From contig CAZLMW010000169.1 in assembly GCA_964560875.1 (NCBI GenBank), positions 1 through 13,874 on the forward strand: a stretch of 13,874 nt of DNA, in the 5' to 3' direction. This stretch comes from CAZLMW01 sp964560875 (lineage in GTDB: Bacteria > Myxococcota_A > UBA9042). Position 1 is the stretch's first letter, and every line of letters starts with the position of its first letter. The notes under the pieces were generated by a model, which worked only from the letters and a program-made list of their open reading frames with translations, did no database searches and was not told the origin of the DNA. Both the position numbers and the translations under genes were made by a program. This document shows positions 8,006 to 13,874 of the stretch, piece by piece.

Positions 8006-8479
8006 ATGTCAACAACCAAGACCCCGCTGGCGTACCTGCAGCAGGACTGCGATCAGACCCTGCGCGACGCGCTAAACCAATACTTCGCGCAGATCCCGAA
8101 CCTGATCACCGACGAGAACGCGGACGAGCGGGTTGCGGCGCTGTTTCGGCGCCACGACATCGGGCACGTCGTGTTCGGTTGCGACACCACACTGGACGGT
8201 GAACCGCTCGCCGACACCTTCTGCGTGTTCGGCACGGACGTAAGGTTCGCCGAGTATGCCGAGTACGCGCGGATCCCCGAAACCAAGCAGGTCTTCAAGG
8301 ACGCTGGGTTCGGGCCGCTGGTTTGGGCGTCGCTGAGGTCCATCCCCAACGTGTTGGCGGCGCTGTGGATCTGCTGGCGAATGCCCAAGCGCTTTCCGTT
8401 CTGGGACAATGACCAGTGGCTGGACGTGCCGCTGCGCGAGATCCGCAGAGAGTTCGGCATCCGGGTGGTTCGGCACTAG
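8006..8479 (+). CDS. Coq4-family-like protein
   Basis: This 157-aa protein contains H50-D51-x-x-H54 followed, after exactly eleven residues, by E66. That is the HDxxH-x11-E metal-site signature of Coq4 (PF05019). Eukaryotic COQ4 is needed for coenzyme Q synthesis and has recently been linked to removal of the C1 carboxyl from the quinone head group. The all-helical, His/Trp-containing C-terminal half (FGPLVWASLRSIPNVL, WICWRMPKRF, FWDNDQWLDVPLREIR) also suits the family, although the chain is shorter than eukaryotic Coq4. No other quinone gene is nearby, and I cannot tell which quinone or lipid it acts on. I chose ATG 8006, where conserved-looking sequence begins. An upstream in-frame GTG at 7937 would add 23 residues of Arg/Ser/Asn-rich sequence. 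No strong RBS is visible at either start. The 178 nt between it and the upstream gene hold nothing I recognise. Confidence 0.7.
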   Translation: MSTTKTPLAYLQQDCDQTLRDALNQYFAQIPNLITDENADERVAALFRRHDIGHVVFGCDTTLDGEPLADTFCVFGTDVRFAEYAEYARIPETKQVFKDAGFGPLVWASLRSIPNVLAALWICWRMPKRFPFWDNDQWLDVPLREIRREFGIRVVRH

Positions 8480-8566
8480 CCCCACTGGCGGTCACTTAGA
8501 GTGTAAGGCCATGATTTTCAGTGCTTGTGAGGTCGCCAATCTCACGTTTCCGCTCTCCTCGCCAGC

Positions 8567-8651
8567 GGAGGCTGTTGAAAAAGGGCGCCTCGCAGGATCG
8601 GCATGGGTCATTTCTCCATCGCCGCACGCATACCCTTTTTCAACAGCCTCC
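8567..8651. mobile_element. MITE-like element, 85 bp, perfect 19-bp terminal inverted repeats
   Basis: GGAGGCTGTTGAAAAAGGG at 8567-8585 is the exact reverse complement of 8633-8651, with 47 bp between. The pairing stops precisely at the ends. CAGC occurs directly outside both ends (8563-8566 and 8652-8655), as a 4-bp target duplication would. The GGCTGTTGAAAAA core resembles terminal repeats of some DDE insertion-sequence families (IS1182-like, from memory). No transposase is encoded, so this would be a non-autonomous derivative. It sits in the gap between the Coq4-like gene and the convergent beta-propeller lipoprotein gene. A bidirectional hairpin terminator is the alternative, but the 47-nt loop argues against it. 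Confidence 0.65.
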
Positions 8652-8774
8652 CAGCGCGTCTCAACTCTATCGGGTCCGGAAGACACAAGAGATGCCCAAC
8701 GGTGTCGCACCATTTCGTCATGTTTTCATTATATTACGGCCTAAACGATCGGCATTGGCACCAGCCCTGAGTCG

Positions 8775-11700
8775 CTACTTGTAGCAAGCCGGCCCGGACG
8801 TGTGCCATTTGAACTGCCAAGCCTTGTTGGTGCTCTTCGAGTCATACCAGAACCCGGCCATGACGGCGCTGTCGGCATCGTGCGTGACGGCCCAGAAGAA
8901 GCTGCCAAGTGCCTTGGTGTAGTAGCTTTGCTTGAGGATCTTGCCGGTCTCCGACACGCGCCACCACAGCCCTTTCATACCCGTTTCGGTGCCCTCGGGA
9001 GTCGAGCCAACGATGGACCATCCGGTCGGTGACGCGGCCACGCCGTATGCGCGCCGGTTGACGCCAGATGGCGACGTGTACGACGCGACGACGTTGTAAG
9101 ATTTGTCGTAGACAACGTAGTGCAAGCGGCTCTTCAGCACGCCGAACGTGTAGCCGACGGCCATCGTCTTGTCGCCCCGCGTCGCCACGTCGTAGAAGCT
9201 CTCGTGGCCGACCGCGCCGTACAGCTTCTTGGCGAGCACGTTGCCGGTCGCGTCCATCGCGATGAGCGCCGCCTGGAACACTGTTGGGCCCGCTGTGTCT
9301 TCGTAGCCCACGACGATGACGTGCTTGGTCGCGGCGTTGCGCTCGCAAGCGTTGACGCCTGTCTCTTCCTTGGTGTCGCCGAGCAGCTTGTCGAAGGCCG
9401 CCATCTTCCCGCTGGCATCGAGCTGCCGAACACGGACCTGGTTGATCTTGCTCGCAGGCTTGTGCGCGCCGGCAACGTACACGCCGCCCTTGCCGTCCGC
9501 CGCCGCGCATTGGAAGTATTCGTTGACCGGGCCGCTGTAGCCCTTTGCGAACACCACTTTGCCGTCCGCTGCCACACGCGCCGCCCAGCCCTGGCTGTCT
9601 TTCTGCACGCTTGTCTTGGCTTTTCGTCCCACGAGCCACACGCCGCCCTTGCCATCGGCCATCGCACGGAACGCTTGCTCATGTTCGGTCGCTGATCCCA
9701 CGCTCGTGACCCACGTCAGCTTGCCGACTTTGTCCCGATGGAGGACCCACGCGTCCAGCTTCTTGTTGGGCAGAAAGTGCCATCCGGTGAACAACGCGCC
9801 GCCCTTTCCGTCGGCGACAACGTCATTGGCGGTCGGCAAGCTCGCCGGCGCGGTCTTGTCGAAGTCCGTGGTCGTCGTCTGGTAGCTGAACGGCGTGCAC
9901 GGACAGCTGTTTGTCACCTCGCATCCGGCGCATCCCGGCAACGTCTGGTCGATGACGTTCTGGCACGACGTGAGCGTGCAGGTGTCGACGGTGCACTTGT
10001 TGCTGTCCGCGCACGGTTGGGCGGTGTTGCAGCAGCCTTTCTTGGCCGTGTACGTGCATTTGCCGGTCTTGCGGTCGCAGAAATCGACCGTGCACGGCTT
10101 GCCGTCGGCGCACATCCCGGCGTCGTTGCAGGCGCTTTGACCGGGGCAGACCAGCGAGCCCTTGGCGTTGGTGCGCACGTGCCATGCGTCGCCGTTGTTC
10201 CCGCTCGTCGTACTGCCGCCAAAAAGCCACGCGTCGGTGGTCGCGGCGAGCTTGAGGGCGTCGTCCGCGCCCGTGCCGCCGAAGAACTGCGGCCAACCGA
10301 CCGGCGTGCCGTTCTTGTCCAGCATCAACAGCATGCCGTCCTGGTCTTTGCCTCCCAGCCGCGTGCTCTGCCCGATCGCACCGAGCCCGTTGCCCGCGGC
10401 GTTCAGCGCGATCGCGTGGATGCTGTTGGGGCCTGTCATCGGAATCTTGGTTGTCTTGAGCACCTTCAGCGTGGTGTCGAAGAACACCAGGTAGGGGTCA
10501 AACGTATCGATCGCCAGGTCGGACGTCCCGCCGGCCGCCACGTAGGATCCGTCGGGCACGGCAGCGACACTTCGCAGCCACACGCCCTTGGGGCCGAACT
10601 TCACGAGCTTGAGCTTGTTGTTGCTGTTCACCGTCGCGAGCAGACCTCTCGGACTTTCGAACCCGACCCGCGACTGACCAACCGCGATGGTCGTGCCCGT
10701 CGTCTTGTCGTAGGCGGCGCCGTAGAAGTCATCGCGCGATTTGTCGAGCGTCTTGACGACGAACTCGTTGTTGCCCTTGGCGTCGAAGAAGAAGATGAGC
10801 CCGTCCCACTTGTCCGTGCCCTCCGTGCGTCCCGCGACAACGAACCCGGTCGCCGTCTGGGCGATGGCGCTGAAGCGGTCCGTTTTCGACTTGCCGAAGT
10901 TGTACGTGAAGCTCTTGAGCAGCTTGCCGGTGCCATCCACGTGCATCGCCATCGCGTGACCCGTCATCGTTGTACCCGCCAACCACGCCCCGCCCTGGCC
11001 GTCGCCGATGCCCGCTGCCACCACGGGCTCCTGGCCCTGCAGCTTCAGCGCCTTGGTCCACAGACGTTTGCCCGTGTCGTCGCGTCGCGTGAGGTGGAGC
11101 GCGCCGTGGTAGGTCTTGCTGGAAGTGGGCACGTTGTCGACCCACAAGCTGTCGCCCTTGTTGCCGTTGTTGCCGTTCTTGCCCGGGTCGACCGGTATCA
11201 CCGCGCCCAGCACCTCGGTGACCGCGTAGAATTTCGGGTCGATGTCGTGCATCCCCAGCGTCTTGGCCCAGGCTGTGCATGGCTTGCAGTTGGGCTTCTT
11301 CTTGTTGGCGCACCCCGTCGCGGCCAGGCACCAGGGGATCGTGCACGGGTCGCCGTCGTTGCAGACCTTGGCGACGTTGATGAACGTGGTCTTGCACGCG
11401 CCGTCGACACACTTGTCATCGGTGCACTTGTTGTTGTCCGAGCAGCTGCCGACCGCGCCCGTCGTCTTCTTGTTCGTGCACTTGCCGTCCTTGCCGCACG
11501 CGTCGACCGTGCATGCGTTCTTGTCGTCGCACGAGCCAGGCTTGTCGTGGCAGCCCCCGCTGCAGTTGAGCTTCTTCTTGTTGGCGCACCCCACGGCGGC
11601 TGAGCACCACGGAATCGTGCACGGGTGCCCGTCGCCGCAGACCTTCGCGACATTGATGAACGTGGCCACGCAGGCCCCCGCTTTGCACGTGTTGTTGGTG

Positions 11701-12938
11701 CACTTGTTGGCATCGGGGCAGCTCGCGGTGTTGTTGGTGTGTTTGCACTGACCGCTCGCGCATGTGTCGTCGGTGCACGCGTTGCCGTCTTTGCACGCCG
11801 CGTCGCTCTTGCAGCTCGTGCAGCCGGGCTTCTTCTTGTTCGAGCAGCCGACCGCGGCCAGGCACCACGGGATCGTGCACGGGTCGCCGTCGTTGCAGAC
11901 CTTCGCGACATTGATGAACGGGTGCTTGCACGCCTTCGTCGCAGCGTCGCAAACGTCGTCGGTGCACTTGTTGTTGTCCGCGCAGGTCGCCTCGTCGATC
12001 GCGCCGTCGCAATCGTTGTCGAGCCCGTCACACACCTCTTTGCCGCCGTTGGAAGGCGCGCATCCGGCGTCGACGGAAGCATCCGAACCTGCATCGGCGT
12101 TTGCCCCGGCATCGGTCGCGTCATCGCTACCTGCGGTATCTGTATCGGTCGATGTGTCGGGCAGGGCTGCGGTGCTCGCGTCCGCATCAGCGAGCGTTGT
12201 CGCGTCGCTCGAGGCCCCCGCGTCGCTCAGCCCAGCGTCTTCACCCGTCGAACCTGCATCGGCAGTGAAACCGCCATCGCCAAGGAATCCGCCATCGCCA
12301 AGGAATCCGCCATCGCCAGGGAATCCGCCATCGATCGCGGTGCCGGTATCCGTCGCCGAAGCCGTGTCGGTCTCCGTTCCGGATTGCGAGTCAGCCGCTG
12401 TGGCCGTGTCGGTTCCTGTTGCCGCGTCCGGGGCCGTGGCCGCGTCGGCGTCGGTCGCTGTGAATGCGTCCGTTTCGGTGTCGGTCGCCGTGTCTGTGGC
12501 CGTGTCCGTCGCCGTTGCCGTGTCGGTCGCCGTTGCCGTGTCGGTCGCTGTTGCCGTGTCGGTCGCCGTTGCCGTGTCGGTCGCCGTGCCAGCGTCTACC
12601 TGTGTCCCCGTGTCCGCTGCCGTCCCCGTGTCCGCTGCTGTCCCCGTGTCCGCTGCAGTCGTCGTGCCGGTGTCCTCCGCACCGCCGGTGTCAGCCGATG
12701 TCGTGATATCAGCCACGTCATCTGGGATGTTGGCGCCCGCGGTGCCCTCGATCTTCGGATCGGACTCGGTCGGGCTGCAGGCGGCGAGCAGGCCGGCGAG
12801 AAGCAGGCACGGCAGCAAGGCCCGGCGCATAGAACGGTCACGGCGAACAGAACGGTCACGGCGCATAGAACGGTCACGGCGCATAGAACGGTCACGGCGA
12901 ACAGAACGGTCACGGCGCAAAGATTGGTGGCGGCGCAT
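8775..12938 (-). CDS. Giant lipoprotein: Thr/Asp stalk, MopE motif, Cys-rich modules, two beta-propeller-like regions
   Basis: This 1387-aa protein has an unusual N terminus: six 6-residue RRDRS-type repeats (1-36), then a normal lipoprotein signal with lipobox LAAC and lipidated C54. Residues about 55-298 form a Thr/Ala/Asp stalk with TATATD and GFLGDG repeats. CDGLDNDCDGAID (about 304-316) is a MopE-type motif. Cys-rich modules run to about 555, including three near-copies of INVAKVCNDGDPCTIPWC. Residues about 560-925 and 1015-1387 contain repeated blade-like units (DGKGGVWLVGR, DGKGGVYVAGA, DGSYVAAGGTS), suggesting two beta-propellers separated by a second Cys-rich segment (930-1015). The protein should be anchored outside the inner or outer membrane and display its propellers; the ligand is unknown. 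ATG 12938 has the only good RBS. ATG 12830 alone would give a canonical short signal peptide. It converges on the Coq4-like gene and diverges from the cyclase gene. Confidence 0.87.
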   Translation of the reverse strand: MRRHQSLRRDRSVRRDRSMRRDRSMRRDRSVRRDRSMRRALLPCLLLAGLLAACSPTESDPKIEGTAGANIPDDVADITTSADTGGAEDTGTTTAADTGTAADTGTAADTGTQVDAGTATDTATATDTATATDTATATDTATATDTATDTATDTETDAFTATDADAATAPDAATGTDTATAADSQSGTETDTASATDTGTAIDGGFPGDGGFLGDGGFLGDGGFTADAGSTGEDAGLSDAGASSDATTLADADASTAALPDTSTDTDTAGSDDATDAGANADAGSDASVDAGCAPSNGGKEVCDGLDNDCDGAIDEATCADNNKCTDDVCDAATKACKHPFINVAKVCNDGDPCTIPWCLAAVGCSNKKKPGCTSCKSDAACKDGNACTDDTCASGQCKHTNNTASCPDANKCTNNTCKAGACVATFINVAKVCGDGHPCTIPWCSAAVGCANKKKLNCSGGCHDKPGSCDDKNACTVDACGKDGKCTNKKTTGAVGSCSDNNKCTDDKCVDGACKTTFINVAKVCNDGDPCTIPWCLAATGCANKKKPNCKPCTAWAKTLGMHDIDPKFYAVTEVLGAVIPVDPGKNGNNGNKGDSLWVDNVPTSSKTYHGALHLTRRDDTGKRLWTKALKLQGQEPVVAAGIGDGQGGAWLAGTTMTGHAMAMHVDGTGKLLKSFTYNFGKSKTDRFSAIAQTATGFVVAGRTEGTDKWDGLIFFFDAKGNNEFVVKTLDKSRDDFYGAAYDKTTGTTIAVGQSRVGFESPRGLLATVNSNNKLKLVKFGPKGVWLRSVAAVPDGSYVAAGGTSDLAIDTFDPYLVFFDTTLKVLKTTKIPMTGPNSIHAIALNAAGNGLGAIGQSTRLGGKDQDGMLLMLDKNGTPVGWPQFFGGTGADDALKLAATTDAWLFGGSTTSGNNGDAWHVRTNAKGSLVCPGQSACNDAGMCADGKPCTVDFCDRKTGKCTYTAKKGCCNTAQPCADSNKCTVDTCTLTSCQNVIDQTLPGCAGCEVTNSCPCTPFSYQTTTTDFDKTAPASLPTANDVVADGKGGALFTGWHFLPNKKLDAWVLHRDKVGKLTWVTSVGSATEHEQAFRAMADGKGGVWLVGRKAKTSVQKDSQGWAARVAADGKVVFAKGYSGPVNEYFQCAAADGKGGVYVAGAHKPASKINQVRVRQLDASGKMAAFDKLLGDTKEETGVNACERNAATKHVIVVGYEDTAGPTVFQAALIAMDATGNVLAKKLYGAVGHESFYDVATRGDKTMAVGYTFGVLKSRLHYVVYDKSYNVVASYTSPSGVNRRAYGVAASPTGWSIVGSTPEGTETGMKGLWWRVSETGKILKQSYYTKALGSFFWAVTHDADSAVMAGFWYDSKSTNKAWQFKWHTSGPACYK
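11292..11919 (-). repeat. Three dispersed 94-bp near-identical repeats inside the Cys-rich region
   Basis: Copies at 11292-11385, 11568-11661 and 11826-11919 align without gaps over 94 bp with few differences. They encode variants of INVAKVCNDGDPCTIPWC plus a following GCxNKKK segment. Start-to-start spacing is 276 and 258 bp. The DNA between copies is far less alike, so this looks like duplication followed by homogenisation of one module type. Confidence 0.75.
12273..12333 (-). repeat. 18-bp tandem array encoding GFLGDG repeats
   Basis: The plus-strand unit GCCATCGCCAAGGAATCC occurs at 12273-12290, 12291-12308 and, with one change, 12309-12326, followed by a partial unit. It encodes the GDGGF motif series in the stalk of the giant lipoprotein. 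Confidence 0.8.
12502..12591 (-). repeat. 18-bp tandem array encoding Thr/Ala/Asp stalk
   Basis: The plus-strand unit GTGTCGGTCGCCGTTGCC repeats from 12502 in five consecutive 18-bp steps (12502, 12520, 12538, 12556, 12574) with one or two changes per copy, the last diverging. It encodes six-residue ATATDT units. Such low-complexity stalks are probably extended linkers holding the propellers off the membrane. Confidence 0.8.
12604..12657 (-). repeat. 18-bp tandem array encoding AADTGT repeats
   Basis: Three consecutive copies of the plus-strand unit GTCCCCGTGTCCGCTGCC (12604-12621, 12622-12639, 12640-12657) differ only at the last base of the unit. They encode the AADTGT repeats close to the lipidated cysteine. 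Confidence 0.8.
12831..12938 (-). repeat. 18-bp tandem array covering the start codon and n-region of the lipoprotein signal
   Basis: Five near-identical copies of AGAACGGTCACGGCGCAT (plus strand; variants end in GAAC or GCAA) begin at 12831, 12849, 12867, 12885 and 12903. A sixth, degenerate copy at 12921-12938 contains the ATG start. Each unit encodes M/V/L-RRDRS and adds a net +2 charge. Several units contain an in-frame ATG, so the array multiplies potential start codons ahead of the lipoprotein signal peptide. Confidence 0.85.
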
Positions 12939-13091
12939 CGGGGGCTCCCGGCGGTCGAAATTGGCAGCGGTGTCGTGTGAAAGGTGCCGTTGCAACGTGT
13001 TCGAAACGGTCCGAAAACGCAAGAGATGCGCCGTTGTCCGCGCCCATGACCGCTCGATCGCGCGGCATCGTAGCCTCGTCCGCCCGCTGCC
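12939..13091. promoter_or_regulatory. Divergent intergenic region between the giant lipoprotein and the cyclase
   Basis: This 153-bp gap must hold promoters for both divergent genes. I see no convincing -35/-10 pair on either strand. A GGGAG sequence on the minus strand (12949-12945), 6 nt before the ATG at 12938, is the RBS that supports that start over the internal ATGs. An in-frame TAG at 13071 limits how far upstream the cyclase can begin. Confidence 0.5.
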
Positions 13092-13874
13092 GTGAACGCC
13101 GTTTCGTGCCATGCTTCGACCACCTTGACCACCAACCTGCCGCTGCGGCGCCTCCCCGCGCTGCTCGATGAGTTCGTCTTGTACCGGAGCGCCGATCCGG
13201 CCCAGGAAGCTCTTTTTCAGCGCCACGCCAACACCGTCTGTCGGCAGTTCTGTTCGCTCTTGCTCGCCGTCATCATCGTCGCGCAGTTCGTCTTCGGCCC
13301 CGCCGATCCGCTGATCTACGACCAGCCCTTCCTCGGCGCGATGTTGCGCGCGCGGCTCGGCGGCTGTGTGGGTTGGGTGGGGGCGCTCTTGCTCTTCCGC
13401 TACGCGACCTGGGCGGCCGACCACGCGGCGCTCGTCGTGGGCGTCTGCATGGTGCTCGTCTGCGGCTGGGTGGGTTGGTGTTTCGGCCAGGCCGGCGGCA
13501 TCGAGCACCCGCCATTTTACGTGCTTTGGGCGACCATCCCCATCTCGTGCGTCGTGTTCACGACGTTCGGCAAGCGGCTCGGGCTCAATCTTCTCATCGC
13601 GGTCGCGTGGTCGGGCGCGTTCCTGTTGCCCCACCCCGAGCACCTGGAGGCCCCGCTCATCGTCGGCGCGCTCGCCTTCACGTCCTTTGTCGCCGTCTTC
13701 GCCACTGTCGGCGGCCACGGCGTCTACCACCTGCTGCGCCTCAACTGGTACCAAAAGGCCGCCCTGGACGCCGAACGCGCCCGTTCCGAGCGCCTGTTGC
13801 TCAACGTCCTGCCCGCGAGCATCGCCCCAAGGCTGAAAAACGAAGAGCGCCCCATCGCCGAGGGGTACGACGAC
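13092..13874 (+). CDS. Membrane adenylate/guanylate cyclase (class III), N-terminal part, truncated by window end
   Basis: The 261 codons read to the window edge without a stop. A soluble N terminus (1-50) is followed by six hydrophobic segments at about 53-69, 89-105, 113-131, 141-159, 163-179 and 187-209. A charged helix comes next, ending in SERLLLNVLPASIAPRLKNEERPIAEGYDD-type sequence, of which LLLNVLPASIA and RPIAEGYDD are diagnostic. This is the coiled linker found just before the catalytic domain of bacterial class III cyclases, where VTVLFxDIVGFT normally follows. The product should be a six-TM receptor-type cyclase making cAMP or cGMP; catalytic and specificity residues lie beyond the window. 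Start GTG 13092 is the first start after the in-frame TAG at 13071. TTG 13125 is possible, and neither has a clear RBS. Confidence 0.82.
   Translation, partial: MNAVSCHASTTLTTNLPLRRLPALLDEFVLYRSADPAQEALFQRHANTVCRQFCSLLLAVIIVAQFVFGPADPLIYDQPFLGAMLRARLGGCVGWVGALLLFRYATWAADHAALVVGVCMVLVCGWVGWCFGQAGGIEHPPFYVLWATIPISCVVFTTFGKRLGLNLLIAVAWSGAFLLPHPEHLEAPLIVGALAFTSFVAVFATVGGHGVYHLLRLNWYQKAALDAERARSERLLLNVLPASIAPRLKNEERPIAEGYDD

Noticed and set aside
8567..8651. Rho-independent terminator between convergent genes
   Set aside because: The stem is 19 bp but the loop would be 47 nt, and the sharp ends with a CAGC duplication fit a mobile element better.
9738..11603. 621-aa plus-strand open frame antisense to the giant lipoprotein
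   Set aside because: Its composition (Arg/Val/Ala/His-rich) is typical of an antisense shadow. It has no signal or domain, and the minus-strand protein explains the DNA.
12831..12938. CRISPR-like short repeats
   Set aside because: The units are directly tandem with no spacers, and they encode an in-frame RRDRS series.
12939..13091. Specific -35/-10 elements for the divergent genes
   Set aside because: No pair with acceptable hexamers and spacing stands out on either strand.

Overview
The window looks like a chromosomal piece from a high-GC deltaproteobacterial lineage, most likely Myxococcota or a close relative. This is inferred from style, not from a marker gene. The signs are GC-rich third codon positions, large secreted Cys-rich lipoproteins with Thr/Asp-rich stalks and MopE-type CDGxDNDCDGxxD motifs, a secreted protein carrying a GLTCTGCV segment, and a membrane class III nucleotide cyclase.

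Layout. 1-438: no intact gene. It holds three copies of a REP-like repeat (two forming an inverted pair) and a possible coding remnant. 439-1124 (minus): a VapBC-type toxin-antitoxin pair (ribbon-helix-helix antitoxin, then PIN toxin, 1-nt overlap) with a good sigma70-like promoter and a palindrome at the antitoxin start. 1161-1474: nothing recognised. 1475-2368 (minus): a short-chain dehydrogenase with a strong RBS. 2450-7827 (plus): a two-gene unit with a 4-nt overlap, encoding a 1072-aa Cys-rich lipoprotein and a 720-aa secreted protein with a P-domain-like and a fibrinogen-like domain. 8006-8479 (plus): a small protein with the HDxxH-x11-E signature of the Coq4 family. 8567-8651: an 85-bp MITE-like element with perfect 19-bp inverted ends and a CAGC duplication. 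8775-12938 (minus): a 1387-aa lipoprotein with a Thr/Asp stalk, MopE motif, Cys-rich modules and two beta-propeller-like regions, and with several 18-bp-period tandem arrays in its 5' part. 13092 to the window end (plus): the membrane part of an adenylate/guanylate cyclase, cut off just before its catalytic domain.

How the genes fit together. The two Cys-rich lipoproteins point towards each other and share one architecture: lipobox, Thr/Asp stalk, MopE motif, Cys modules. They flank the P-domain/fibrinogen-like protein, so the centre of the window looks like a cell-surface or adhesion locus. The toxin-antitoxin pair, repeats and MITE are mobile or accessory material. The dehydrogenase, Coq4-like gene and cyclase have no evident functional tie to the surface genes. 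No well-known defence or biosynthetic system is visible. The points most worth following up are the coupled surface pair, the Coq4-like protein, the 18-bp arrays that multiply start codons in a signal peptide, and the MITE.
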